A stretch of 64,000 nucleotides of DNA from Burkholderia sp. Bp8992 (GCF_003853705.1 NZ_QTQI01000007.1:62001-126000); one strand, 5' to 3'. Shown: positions 12,476 through 21,162, counted from the first letter of the stretch. Notes: generated by a model from the letters alone, not told the origin. Numbers and translations are program-made.

Positions 12476-13438
12476 TCACAGATCCAGCACCAGCATCGGC
12501 GTCACCGCACGCGAACAGCACGGCAGCATCTGGTCGTTGGCCGCGCGTTCGTCGTCGGTCAGGTAGACGTCGCGATGATCGGGCGTGCCGGACAGCACGC
12601 GCGTGAGACACGTGCCGCACACACCCTGTTCGCACGACACCGGCACGTCGATGCCGCAGCCGCGCAGCGCTTCGACGATCGATGTGCCGGCGGGCACGTC
12701 GACCACGCGTCCCGATTGCGCGAGCGATACCTGGAAAGCTGCGTCGCCGCCGCCGGAAGGCGCGGCATCCGCATCCGGGCCGACCGGGCCGAAGTGCTCC
12801 CGATGCAGGTTCGCCGCGTCCCAGCCCGCGTCGGCCGCCGCCGCCAGCGCGGCGCCGATGAAGCCGCCGGGGCCGCACACGTACAGATGCGTGCGGGGCG
12901 CGGGGTTCGCGAGCAGCTGCGCGAAATCGATGCGCCGGCCGGCCGGCGCGTCGTCGAACCAGAGCCGCGTGCGGGCCTTCAGCCCCGGCGTGTCGAGCCG
13001 GTCGAGAAAGGCGGCGCGCGCCGGCTCGCGCGCGCAGTAATGCAGTTCGAACGACTGTCCGGTCTCGATCAGGTGCGCGGCCATGCTGAGCAACGGCGTG
13101 ATGCCGATGCCGCCGGCCAGCAGCACGCTGTGCGCGGCATCGGGGGCGAGCGGGAAATGATTGCGCGGGGCGCTGACGTCGAGCGTCGCGCCGGGCTCGC
13201 ACGCGTGCATGGCGCGCGAACCGCCGCGCGACGCGGGCGCGTGCAGCACGCCGATCCGGTAGACGCCTGCTTCGGACGGGCTGTTGCACAGCGAGTACTG
13301 GCGGACGAAGCCGCCGACGTGAACGTCGATATGCGCGCCGGCCGTGAACGGCGGCAGCGCGGCGCCGTCGGCGGACGCCAGTTCGAACACGCAGATGTCG
13401 GTCGCGGCGGGAAGCTTGCGGGTGACTGTGACTTTCAT
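12476..13438 (-). CDS. vanB: Vanillate O-demethylase reductase subunit
   Basis: This 320-residue phthalate-dioxygenase-reductase-like protein has an N-terminal flavin-binding barrel (TAGAHIDVHV, QYSLCNSPSE), a nucleotide-binding domain (LLAGGIGITPLLSMA) and a C-terminal plant-type [2Fe-2S] domain with VSCEQGVCGTC plus a distal Cys in MLPCCSRA. It passes electrons from NAD(P)H to the VanA oxygenase. The frame can start at a GTG at 13465, but MKVTVTRKLP at 13438 resembles family N-termini. It follows vanA after 55 bases. Confidence 0.9.
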   Translation of the reverse strand: MKVTVTRKLPAATDICVFELASADGAALPPFTAGAHIDVHVGGFVRQYSLCNSPSEAGVYRIGVLHAPASRGGSRAMHACEPGATLDVSAPRNHFPLAPDAAHSVLLAGGIGITPLLSMAAHLIETGQSFELHYCAREPARAAFLDRLDTPGLKARTRLWFDDAPAGRRIDFAQLLANPAPRTHLYVCGPGGFIGAALAAAADAGWDAANLHREHFGPVGPDADAAPSGGGDAAFQVSLAQSGRVVDVPAGTSIVEALRGCGIDVPVSCEQGVCGTCLTRVLSGTPDHRDVYLTDDERAANDQMLPCCSRAVTPMLVLDL

Positions 13439-13493
13439 GGGAAGAAGGGAGTGAGCGACTCGCACCGCCGCGGCGCGACGGTGCGAGTCGCGG

Positions 13494-14537
13494 TCAGCAC
13501 GACAGCGCGGCGGCGCGCTCCTGGTCGATCAGCCGGTCGAGCACGCGCCGCGACTGCACGCCGCCCGCGTCGATGTTGAGCTTGAGGAGCGGCCGGTCGG
13601 GCCAGGTCAGCAGGTTGCGCTGCTGCGCTTCGAGCATGTCGAGATCCTCGGCGAAGATCGCGCCCTGTCCGTTGCGGATCGTCTCCGTCAGCGAGCGATC
13701 GTCGACCGCGAAGCTGCGCGCCATGCCCCAGAAGTACCAGATCGACGTTTCCGTCTCCGGCGTGATGAAGTCGACGACGATGCTCGACACCTTGTCGCGC
13801 GGGTCCGCGTCGTAACCGCCCTTGCCCGCATGCGCGACGCCGACCTCGATCATCACGTGGCTCGGCGGCGTGAAGTGGCAGATCTGCCAGCGGTCGCAGC
13901 GCACGTCGTCGGCCAGGCCGTTGCCGCGCAGTGCGGCCGCCCAGAACGGCGGCGGAACGATGCCTTCCATGAACCGGCTGGTCGTGACCGTGTCGCCGTT
14001 CACTTTCGTCGCGGGCGGCGCTTCCTCGATCTCCGGCTGCCCGATGCTCGACGCATGCACGTAGGTTTCATGCGTGAGGTCCATCAGGTTGTCGATCATC
14101 AGCCGGTAGTCGCAGCCGATGTGATACAGGCCGCCGCCGTAGGCCCAGCCCGGATCGTCGGCCCAGTCGAGGCGGTGGATCGCGGCCGGATCGGCCCGCT
14201 CGGGATCGCCGGGCCACACCCATACGAAGCCGTACCGCTCGACGGCCGGATAGGTGCGGATCGCGGGAATGCCGCCGACGCGCTGGCACGGCATGCTCGT
14301 GCACTTGCCGTTCGACGCCATCGTCAGCCCGTGATAGCCGCACACGAGCCGGCCGTCCCGGACGGTGCCGAGCGACAGTGGCGCACCGCGGTGCGGGCAG
14401 AAATCCTCGAGCGCGGCGACCGCGCCGTCCGCGTCGCGAAAGAACACCATCCGCTCGCCGCAGATCTGCCGGCCGAGCGGCTTGCCCGCGAATTCGTCGG
14501 GCGTGCACGCGACATACCACGCGTTTTTCAGGAACAT
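13494..14537 (-). CDS. vanA: Vanillate O-demethylase oxygenase subunit
   Basis: This 347-residue Rieske non-haem iron oxygenase converts vanillate to protocatechuate and formaldehyde. The Rieske centre is FCPHRGAP...VCGYHG (CxH and CxxH, about residues 47-69), and the mononuclear iron site is DNLMDLTHETYVH. The start MFLKNAWYVACTPDE is typical of VanA and has GGAGGAGA directly upstream, so the longer in-frame start at 14603 is not needed. It sits between vanR and vanB, all on the same strand. Confidence 0.92.
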   Translation of the reverse strand: MFLKNAWYVACTPDEFAGKPLGRQICGERMVFFRDADGAVAALEDFCPHRGAPLSLGTVRDGRLVCGYHGLTMASNGKCTSMPCQRVGGIPAIRTYPAVERYGFVWVWPGDPERADPAAIHRLDWADDPGWAYGGGLYHIGCDYRLMIDNLMDLTHETYVHASSIGQPEIEEAPPATKVNGDTVTTSRFMEGIVPPPFWAAALRGNGLADDVRCDRWQICHFTPPSHVMIEVGVAHAGKGGYDADPRDKVSSIVVDFITPETETSIWYFWGMARSFAVDDRSLTETIRNGQGAIFAEDLDMLEAQQRNLLTWPDRPLLKLNIDAGGVQSRRVLDRLIDQERAAALSC

Positions 14538-14630
14538 GCGTCTCCTCCATGGCGTGCGCGCACGCCAGGCGTCTCGTTGAATGAACGGTGCCTCATGCTT
14601 CATGCACCGTGCGAAGAGGCCGCGCGCCGG

Positions 14631-15398
14631 TCAGCCGGCGTCGCGGCGAATCAGGTTGCCGCCCTTGAGCCTCGTCATCGCGCGCTGGTTGTCGAGTACG
14701 CGCCGCAGGTTGCCGTGCGCGATCTGCGCGTGCTCCCGCATCAGCGCTTCCGCGCGCGCACCCTGGCGGCATTCGATCGCGTCGAGCACGGCGCGATGCT
14801 GGGCCTGCGCGACGATCAGCGTGTCCCGCGCGCGCGGATCGAGCGATTGCACGACGACGAATGCGCTGGCGGACGCGAACGGCAGCGTAGCGACCTTGTC
14901 GATCTGCCGCGCGACCACGTCGCTGCCGGCCGCGGCCGCGAGCAGCCGATGGAAACGGGCATTTGCGTCGACGTAGCGGGAGAACGTGTCGTCGGTCAGC
15001 GGGCCGGCGAGCAGCACGTCGATTTCGTCGGCGCACGCATGCAGGTCGCGCAGGATCGACGGCGGCACGCCGCGCTCGGCCGCGAATCGCGCGGCGAGCC
15101 CTTCTAGCGTGCCGCGCAGCTCGATCGCGTCGCCGATCTCGCGCGCCGAGAACGCACGCACCGCAAACCCGCCGGTTGCGATCGGCTCGATCAGCCCTTC
15201 CTCCTGCAGCCGGATCAGTGCCGCGCGCACCGGTGTGCGCGACACGCCGAGCCGCTCGACGACCCACAGTTCGGAAATGCGCGCGCCGGGCGCGAGTTCG
15301 CCGCCGACGATGAGCTCGCGCAGGCCGAGCAGCGTACGGACGGTTTGCGACGGGGAAGCGGTGCGAAGGTCGGAAGGCGAGGTGTCGAGGTCGGTCAT
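14631..15398 (-). CDS. vanR: GntR-family (FCD) regulator of vanillate genes
   Basis: This 255-residue FadR-subfamily GntR regulator has an N-terminal winged helix (ISELWVVERLGVSRTPVRAALIRLQEEGL) and a C-terminal FCD ligand domain with the metal-site histidines (RFHRLLAAA and EHAQIAHG). It is first in a vanR-vanA-vanB arrangement. In Acinetobacter, Caulobacter and Corynebacterium, VanR represses vanAB and is released by vanillate. Two TGTATACA palindromes in its upstream region match the known VanR operator type, so autoregulation is likely. Confidence 0.87.
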   Translation of the reverse strand: MTDLDTSPSDLRTASPSQTVRTLLGLRELIVGGELAPGARISELWVVERLGVSRTPVRAALIRLQEEGLIEPIATGGFAVRAFSAREIGDAIELRGTLEGLAARFAAERGVPPSILRDLHACADEIDVLLAGPLTDDTFSRYVDANARFHRLLAAAAGSDVVARQIDKVATLPFASASAFVVVQSLDPRARDTLIVAQAQHRAVLDAIECRQGARAEALMREHAQIAHGNLRRVLDNQRAMTRLKGGNLIRRDAG

Positions 15399-15447
15399 GG
15401 CGAGTAGCGCAGCGGTGCCGCAAAGTCTGCGTCGATGTGCGGTGTTG

Positions 15448-15460
15448 TCAGGTTGCCTGA
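15448..15460. promoter_or_regulatory. MarR-type operator in the vanR/marR divergent promoter
   Basis: TCAGG-TTG-CCTGA matches the operator core found before ech and before the transporter gene. It is 50 bases upstream of the vanR start codon. This suggests that the MarR protein also influences the van genes, its own gene, or both. Confidence 0.6.
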
Positions 15461-15464
15461 GAAA

Positions 15465-15475
15465 ATTGTATACAT
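15465..15475. promoter_or_regulatory. VanR operator, site 1
   Basis: ATTGTATACAT contains the 8-base palindrome TGTATACA and resembles the ATTGTATACAAT operators known for VanR. It lies 4 bases from the MarR-type site and about 67 bases upstream of vanR. Confidence 0.6.
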
Positions 15476-15550
15476 CGATGCTGCACGATCAAGCGAAATC
15501 GTGCGAATCCTCGGGTAAACGACGATCGAAACAGCCGGAAACCGGGTGTC

Positions 15551-15560
15551 ATGTATACAG
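15551..15560. promoter_or_regulatory. VanR operator, site 2
   Basis: ATGTATACAG repeats the TGTATACA palindrome, with its centre 85 bases from the centre of site 1 (about eight helical turns). It lies about 64 bases upstream of the marR start. Two sites spaced this way could allow looping; that is inference. Confidence 0.5.
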
Positions 15561-15623
15561 TGCGCCGGCCGCCGCGATCGGGCCCTCGCGCGCCTGTCCG
15601 CCGCGCGGGCCGCGTGAGGTAAG

Positions 15624-16148
15624 ATGGCCCGCGATATTCCTCCCGACACGTTCATGAGTTCGACTCCCGTCAAACCGGCCGGCGCGAAACGCGCTGCCCG
15701 CGCCACCGAAGCCAAATCGCCGATGCGTGCGCAGCAACGGCTGACTTACCTGATCGGCAATCTCGATCGGTTGCTGCGCCGCCAGATGAGCGATGCGCTC
15801 GCGCCGCTTGGCGTGACGCTCGCGCAATACACGGCGCTGTCGGTGCTGGAGGCGCGCGGCGCGCTGTCCAACGCGCAGCTCGCGGTGCGCTCGTTCATCA
15901 CGCCGCAATCCGCGAACGAGGTGATGGTGGCGATGGCCGCCCGCGGCTTCGTCACGCGCGAGGCCGATCCGAACCACGGCCGCGTGATCCTGCTGCGCCT
16001 GACCGACGAAGGCTCGGCGATCCTGCGCGACTGCGAACGGGTGCTGCGCCCGCTCGAGCGCCGGATGCTCGGCGACGACGTGACCACCGACGAAGTCGCA
16101 CAGGTTCAGCACACGCTCGAACTGTTCGTGCGCAACCTGCGCGACTGA
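15624..16148 (+). CDS. MarR-family regulator of hydroxycinnamate catabolism
   Basis: This 174-residue winged-helix protein has the MarR core LAQYTALSVLEARGALSNAQLAVRSFITPQSANEVMVAMAARGFVTRE and the wing DPNHGRVILLRLTDEG. It is divergent from vanR and lies 290 bases upstream of the transporter gene. Homologues such as CouR, FerC and HcaR repress hydroxycinnamate genes and respond to the CoA thioesters, so feruloyl-CoA is the probable inducer. The palindrome TCAGG-N3-CCTGA repeated in the cluster is its likely operator. This ATG has GAGG 5 to 9 bases upstream; an in-frame ATG at 15654 has none. Confidence 0.82.
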   Translation: MARDIPPDTFMSSTPVKPAGAKRAARATEAKSPMRAQQRLTYLIGNLDRLLRRQMSDALAPLGVTLAQYTALSVLEARGALSNAQLAVRSFITPQSANEVMVAMAARGFVTREADPNHGRVILLRLTDEGSAILRDCERVLRPLERRMLGDDVTTDEVAQVQHTLELFVRNLRD

Positions 16149-16247
16149 GCGTCCGTCCCTTTCGGCACATTGCGCGTTCCGCGCGGCCGTGTCAGGTGCG
16201 GTTTCCGCGCGCCTTGCGGGTTAACACCGGCGCTCCGCACACTTGAA

Positions 16248-16266
16248 ATATCAGGTTACCTGTTAT
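16248..16266. promoter_or_regulatory. MarR-type operator, distal site before the transporter gene
   Basis: ATATCAGG-TTA-CCTGTTAT keeps the left arm perfectly and has one mismatch in the right arm. It lies 93 bases from the next site, both upstream of the MFS-porin-esterase genes. Confidence 0.65.
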
Positions 16267-16340
16267 TAAATCGTCCCGTCCCGTGAAGGGATGACGATCC
16301 GCACGGCCCGTTGCCGAGCGGATTTTATTTCGGACACTGA

Positions 16341-16357
16341 ATCAGGTTGCCTGATAT
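16341..16357. promoter_or_regulatory. MarR-type operator, proximal site before the transporter gene
   Basis: ATCAGG-TTG-CCTGAT is a perfect 6-bp palindrome around a 3-base spacer, followed by an AT-rich stretch (ATTTTGTGG). It is 83 bases upstream of the chosen start of the transporter. Confidence 0.68.
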
Positions 16358-16439
16358 TTTGTGGTACGTGATCCGATCATGAAAAATGACCCCGCGCATG
16401 CATTCGGGCATGTCGCGCAAGTCAAGGCTTGGAGACGAA

Positions 16440-17645
16440 ATGGATACTACCGTTGCCGCAAGGCCGGCCGTCGCGACGACGCTCGGTCTGTGTTTCGCGA
16501 TCGCGCTGCTGGAGGGGCTCGACCTGCAGTCGGTGGGCGTGGCCGCGCCGCGCATGGCGCATGAATTCGGGTTGACGGTGTCCCAGATGGGGCTCGCGTT
16601 CAGCGCAGGCACGTTCGGCCTGCTGCCGGGCGCGATGCTCGGCGGCTGGCTCGCCGACCGCGTTGGCCGCAAACGGGTGCTGATCGCGTCGGTCTGCCTG
16701 TTCGGACTGCTGTCGATCGCGACCGCGCAGGTGTCGACCTTCGCGATGCTGGTCGTGGTGCGCGCGCTGACCGGACTCGGGCTCGGCGGCGCGATGCCCA
16801 ACCTGATCGCGCTGTCTTCCGAAGCCGTCGACGCACGCTCGCGCAGCAGCGCGGTGGCCGTGATGTATTGCGGCATTCCGTTCGGCGGCATGATCGCGTC
16901 GCTGATCGGCGTGCTGCTGGCCGGCGACACCGAATGGCGGCACATCTTCTACGTCGGCGGCGTCGGGCCGCTGCTGCTCGCTCCGCTGTTGCTCGTCCTG
17001 CTGCCGGAATCGCGCGCATTCCTCGACGTCAGCGCGTCGGGCGCCGCGCGTCCGGGCGTCGCGCACACGCTGTTCGGCGGCGCGCGCACGGGCACCACGC
17101 TCGCGCTGTGGCTCAGCTATTTCTGCACGCTGATCGTGCTGTATTTCCTGCTGAACTGGCTGCCGTCGCTGATGGCGGCGAAGGGGCTCGCGCGCAGCCA
17201 GGCCGGGATCGTGCAGATCTTCTTCAACATCGGCAGCGGCCTCGGCGTGCTCGGCATCGGCATGTCGATGGACCGGATGAAGCCGTCGCGGGTCGTCGTC
17301 GGGATGTATGCGGGGATCGTGCTGTCGCTTGCCGCGCTGGCGGTCGCGCCGGGGCTGGCCTGGCTGTCCGTCGCGGCATTCGCGGCAGGGATGTTCGTCG
17401 TCGGCGGCCAGTCGGTGCTGTATGCGCTTGCCGCGATGTATTACCCGACCGCGATGCGCGGCACCGGCGTCGGCTCCGCGGTCGCCGTCGGCCGGCTCGG
17501 CTCCGTCGTCGGGCCGCTCGCGGCCGCGACGCTGCTGGCCGCCGGGCGCAGTGCGCCGATGGTGATCGGCGCGAGCATTCCCGTCACGCTGGTCGCCGCC
17601 GTCGCCGCGCTGGTGCTGATCCGGCGGCCGCAGGCACACGACTGA
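16440..17645 (+). CDS. MFS aromatic-acid importer (AAHS family)
   Basis: This 401-residue major facilitator has about twelve membrane segments. It contains the AAHS hallmark LLEGLDLQSVGVAAP in the first helix, GGWLADRVGRKRVL between helices 2 and 3, and a central cytoplasmic loop around residue 205. PcaK, VanK and HcaT relatives take up aromatic acids by proton symport; ferulate or a related hydroxycinnamate is the probable substrate here. The chosen ATG is 4 bases after GGAGA; the longer frame from 16386 has no good binding site. It starts a transporter-porin-esterase run controlled by two MarR-type sites. Confidence 0.85.
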   Translation: MDTTVAARPAVATTLGLCFAIALLEGLDLQSVGVAAPRMAHEFGLTVSQMGLAFSAGTFGLLPGAMLGGWLADRVGRKRVLIASVCLFGLLSIATAQVSTFAMLVVVRALTGLGLGGAMPNLIALSSEAVDARSRSSAVAVMYCGIPFGGMIASLIGVLLAGDTEWRHIFYVGGVGPLLLAPLLLVLLPESRAFLDVSASGAARPGVAHTLFGGARTGTTLALWLSYFCTLIVLYFLLNWLPSLMAAKGLARSQAGIVQIFFNIGSGLGVLGIGMSMDRMKPSRVVVGMYAGIVLSLAALAVAPGLAWLSVAAFAAGMFVVGGQSVLYALAAMYYPTAMRGTGVGSAVAVGRLGSVVGPLAAATLLAAGRSAPMVIGASIPVTLVAAVAALVLIRRPQAHD

Positions 17646-17712
17646 GTTCCGTTTCTTTCATCCACGAGCGCCGACAGAGCGCGATATCGACACAGGTCTG
17701 GAGACACCCACC

Positions 17713-18852
17713 ATGAAGCACACCAAAGCCTTGCTGGCAGCCGGCGCATGCGCGCTGGCCGCGACCGGCGCGCATGCGCAATCGAGCGTGACGCTGTACG
17801 GGATCATCGACACGGGCGTCGAGTTCGTGTCGCACGCGAACGCGGCCGGCGACCACGTCGTGCGCATGCCGGCCGTGACGGGCGAACTGCCGTCGCGCTG
17901 GGGGCTGCGCGGCAGCGAGGATCTCGGCGGCGGCTATCAGGCGGTATTCACGCTGGAAAGCGGCTTCAACGTGCGCGGCGGCGATCTCGGCCAGGGCGGC
18001 CGGCTGTTCGGCCGGCAGGCATTCGTCGGGCTGAAGGGCGGTTTCGGCACGCTCGCGTTCGGCCGCCAGTACACGATGACCTACCTCGCGCTGCAGGGCG
18101 CGGACATCATCGGCCCCGACATCTACGGGCTCGGCTCGTTCGATGCGTACGTGCCGAACGGCCGCGCCGACAACGCGGTGACCTACCTCGGCACCTATCG
18201 CGGCGTGACGCTCGGCGCCGCGTATTCGTTCGGCCGCGACGGCGCGGGCACCGGCAACTCGCCGGGGCAGGGCACGTGCGCGGGGCAGGTGCCCGGCGAC
18301 GCGGTCCAATGCCGCAACTGGTCGGTGATGCTCAAGTACGACAGCGCGAACTTCGGCGCGGCTGCGTCGTATGAAGAGCAGCGCGGCGGCACGGGCGCGG
18401 CTGCGAACTTCTTCGACGGCGTCGCGCCGGTCGCGTTCACGAGCCACGCCGGCAAGGATGCGCGCGTGCACGTGAGCGCGTATGCGCAGGCGGCCGGCGC
18501 GAAGATCGGCGCGGGCTGGATCGGTCGGCGCGTGTCGACCGGGTCGCCGGCCGCGCCCGGCGCGCATTCCGACCTGTTCTTCGTCGGCGCGTCGTATGCG
18601 GTGAAGCCCGATTTCGTCGTCGACGGCGAAGGCTACCGGATCGTCAATACCGCGCACGACACGCGCGCGACGATGGCGACGCTGCGCGCGACCTATCTGC
18701 TGAGCAAGCGCACGGCCGTCTATGCGCAATCGTCGTATCTGTGGAACAGCGCGCATGCACGCTACGCGGTCAGCGGCGGCGGGCCCGGCACGACGCCCGG
18801 CGAAGGGATGGGGCAGCTCGGCGCGATGGTCGGCGTGCGGCACATGTTCTGA
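17713..18852 (+). CDS. Outer-membrane porin (Gram-negative porin_4 family)
   Basis: This 379-residue protein has a signal peptide cut after GAHAQ, then the beta-proteobacterial porin start SSVTLYGIIDTGVEF, internal GSEDLGGGYQAVFTLESGF and RQAFVGLKGGFGTLAFGRQ, and a terminal GVRHMF ending in the aromatic residue needed for outer-membrane insertion. It lies 67 bases after the importer and 33 before the esterase, so it probably gives passage to hydroxycinnamates or their esters. Specificity is inferred only from context. Confidence 0.88.
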   Translation: MKHTKALLAAGACALAATGAHAQSSVTLYGIIDTGVEFVSHANAAGDHVVRMPAVTGELPSRWGLRGSEDLGGGYQAVFTLESGFNVRGGDLGQGGRLFGRQAFVGLKGGFGTLAFGRQYTMTYLALQGADIIGPDIYGLGSFDAYVPNGRADNAVTYLGTYRGVTLGAAYSFGRDGAGTGNSPGQGTCAGQVPGDAVQCRNWSVMLKYDSANFGAAASYEEQRGGTGAAANFFDGVAPVAFTSHAGKDARVHVSAYAQAAGAKIGAGWIGRRVSTGSPAAPGAHSDLFFVGASYAVKPDFVVDGEGYRIVNTAHDTRATMATLRATYLLSKRTAVYAQSSYLWNSAHARYAVSGGGPGTTPGEGMGQLGAMVGVRHMF

Positions 18853-18885
18853 TTCACCGGCGTGACGAACCCAACGGGAGTTATC

Positions 18886-20610
18886 TTGAACAGGAAATCT
18901 GCATTCCTCTGTATCGCGCCGCTCTCCGCTGCGGCCGTGCTCGCCGGTTGCGGCGGCGACGATTCGGTCAGCTCCGCGCCGACGCACCTGAGCGCCGCGA
19001 CGCCGGCCGCGATGGCGCAGACCTGCGACGCGCTCGCCGCGAAACTCGCGTATGCGAACACGTCGTTCACGTCGGTGACGACCGCGGCCGCCGGCGCGCT
19101 GACGGTGGCCGGCAAGCCGGTCGCCGAGCACTGCGTGATCGCAGGGAAGATGAACGAGCGCGTGAGCGCGGTGGACGGCAACACCTATGCGATCGGCTTC
19201 GAGATGCGTTTGCCGAAAGCGTGGAACGGCCGCTTCTTCTACCAGGCGAACGGCGGGCTCGACGGCAGCGTCGTCACCGCAACCGGCGCGATCGGCGGCG
19301 GCGGGCCGCTGACCAATGCGCTGAACCAGGGCTTCGCGGTGATCAGCTCGGATTCCGGGCACAGCGCCGCGCAGAATCCGCTGTTCGGCCTCGACCCGCA
19401 GGCGCGGCTCGACTATGGCTACGGCGCGGTCGATGCGCTCACGCCGATGGCGAAGCAGGTGATCCGGCTCGCTTATGGCAAGGCGCCCGATCGCAGCTAT
19501 TTCGGCGGGTGCTCGAACGGCGGCCGTCACGCGATGGTCACGGCCGTGCGCAATCCGGCCGACTACGACGGCATCATCGCCGGCGATCCGGGTTTCCATC
19601 TGCCGAAGGCGGCGATCGGCGAGATGTACGGCGCGCAGCAGTTCGCGAAGATCGCGTCGGCCACCGGCTCGAACGGGCTGCCGGACATCCGCAGCGGCTT
19701 CAACGATGCGGAGCGGCAGTTCGTCGGCGCGAAGATCCTCGAGAAATGCGATGCGCTCGACGGCGCGGCCGACGGGATGGTGCAGGACGTCGCCGCATGC
19801 CAGGCGCATTTCAGCGTCGATGCCGATATCCCGACCTGCGCGAACGGCACGCGCACCGGCGCCTGCCTGACGCCTGCGCAGAAAACCGCGCTGGAGAACG
19901 TGTTCGCGGGGGCGCGCAACAGCGCGGGCACGGCGCTGTACGCGAGCTTTCCGTACGATCCGGGCGTGGCCGCCGGCGGCTGGGCTGCATGGAAGCAGTC
20001 GAACTCGGTCACGCTCGATCCGGCAGCGATGGCATTCACGTTCATGACGCCGCCGAAAACCGCCGCGACGCTCGCGAACCTCGCCGGCTTCGCGCTCGGC
20101 TTCGACATGGACAACGATGCGCCGGCGATCTTCGCGACGAACGGCACGTACACGCAATCGTCGTGGTCGTTCATGACGCCGCCCGACGAGACGAACCTGT
20201 CCGCGCTGAAGGCGCGCGGCGCGAAGCTGATCGCCTATCACGGCACGGGCGACCCGGTGTTTTCGTTCAACGATACGCGCGACTGGTACGCGAAGGTCGC
20301 GCAGGCGAACGGCGGCGATGCGTCGGATTTCGCGCGCTTCTATCCGGTGCCGGGGATGAACCATTGCTCGGGCGGGCCGGCGACCGACCAGTTCGACATG
20401 CTGACGCCGCTCGTCGCGTGGGTCGAGCAGGGGCAGGCGCCTGCCGCGATCGTGGCCGCCGCGCGCGACACGACCAATGCGGTGCCGAACGCGGACGTGC
20501 CCACGTCGTGGGGCGCCGGACGCACGCGGCCGCTGTGTCCGTATCCGCAGGTCGCGCGCTACAACGGCTCGGGCGACGTGAATTCGGCCGCGAGCTTCAG
20601 TTGTCGTTGA
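18886..20610 (+). CDS. Feruloyl esterase/tannase family lipoprotein
   Basis: This protein of about 574 residues belongs to the tannase/feruloyl esterase family. It has a lipoprotein signal with lipobox LAGC (Cys22), placing it on the cell surface or in the periplasm. The nucleophile motif GGCSNGG and the late motif MNHCSGG give the CS...HC pairing, with Ser and His beside a predicted disulfide, that defines the family. It would release ferulate from plant esters, feeding the import and degradation genes upstream. The start chosen is TTG, 5 bases after GGGAG, giving MNRKSAFLC; the GTG at 18862 would add residues before the signal peptide. Confidence 0.85.
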   Translation: MNRKSAFLCIAPLSAAAVLAGCGGDDSVSSAPTHLSAATPAAMAQTCDALAAKLAYANTSFTSVTTAAAGALTVAGKPVAEHCVIAGKMNERVSAVDGNTYAIGFEMRLPKAWNGRFFYQANGGLDGSVVTATGAIGGGGPLTNALNQGFAVISSDSGHSAAQNPLFGLDPQARLDYGYGAVDALTPMAKQVIRLAYGKAPDRSYFGGCSNGGRHAMVTAVRNPADYDGIIAGDPGFHLPKAAIGEMYGAQQFAKIASATGSNGLPDIRSGFNDAERQFVGAKILEKCDALDGAADGMVQDVAACQAHFSVDADIPTCANGTRTGACLTPAQKTALENVFAGARNSAGTALYASFPYDPGVAAGGWAAWKQSNSVTLDPAAMAFTFMTPPKTAATLANLAGFALGFDMDNDAPAIFATNGTYTQSSWSFMTPPDETNLSALKARGAKLIAYHGTGDPVFSFNDTRDWYAKVAQANGGDASDFARFYPVPGMNHCSGGPATDQFDMLTPLVAWVEQGQAPAAIVAAARDTTNAVPNADVPTSWGAGRTRPLCPYPQVARYNGSGDVNSAASFSCR

Positions 20611-20629
20611 CGTAGCCGTCGATGGGAAG

Positions 20630-20668
20630 CGGCCGGCGCGTGCGGTCTCGCGCCGGCCGTTTCATTTC
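20630..20668 (+). terminator. Rho-independent terminator after the feruloyl esterase gene
   Basis: CGGCCGGCGCG and CGCGCCGGCCG make an 11-bp perfect stem with an 8-base loop followed by TTTCATTTC. It separates the esterase gene from the oppositely oriented Lrp-type regulator. Confidence 0.7.
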
Positions 20669-20685
20669 TGCAAGCGGGCGCTCAC

Positions 20686-21162
20686 TCACTCGTCGGGATC
20701 GACCGGCACGTCGAGCCCGACCTTCACGCGGCTCATGCTCACGAGCGTCTTGAACCGTTTCACGTTGTTGTTCGAGAAGAACAGCTCGCGCGTGAGCGCG
20801 TTGTACTGATCCATGTTGCGCACTGCGAGGATCAGCACGAAATCCCATTCCCCCGTCACGTAGTAGCACTGCTGGATCTGCGGGCAGCGCTCGAACGCGC
20901 GCTTCATCGCGTCGAGCTGGTCGATCTGCTCGCTCTCGACTTCGACGTTCACGACGATCGTCAGCGGATGGTCGACCTTGTCCGGCGCGATCACGGCCGT
21001 GTAGCGCTCGATCACGCCGTCTTCCGCGAGACGCCGCAGGCGCCGGTTCACGGCGGCGGTCGACAGGTTGACGCGTGCGCCGAGTTCGGCCTGCGGCGTT
21101 TGCGCGTCGCGCTGGAGTTCCATCAGCAGCTTGCGGTCGAACGCATCGAGTGGGGTCGTCAT
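20686..21162 (-). CDS. Lrp/AsnC-family transcriptional regulator
   Basis: This 158-residue protein has an AsnC-type helix-turn-helix (QAELGARVNLSTAAVNRRLRRLAEDGVIERY) and a RAM effector domain (MKRAFERCPQIQQCYYVTGEWDFVLILAV). It is divergent from the diaminopropionate ammonia-lyase gene and probably controls it in response to an amino acid. The frame is open to 21300, but MTTPLDAFDRKLL is the standard N-terminus of the family. Confidence 0.85.
   Translation of the reverse strand: MTTPLDAFDRKLLMELQRDAQTPQAELGARVNLSTAAVNRRLRRLAEDGVIERYTAVIAPDKVDHPLTIVVNVEVESEQIDQLDAMKRAFERCPQIQQCYYVTGEWDFVLILAVRNMDQYNALTRELFFSNNNVKRFKTLVSMSRVKVGLDVPVDPDE

Noticed and set aside
17584-20364. Long minus-strand frame of 926 codons across the porin and esterase genes
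   Set aside because: It is a mirror of GC-rich codons and has no family signature.
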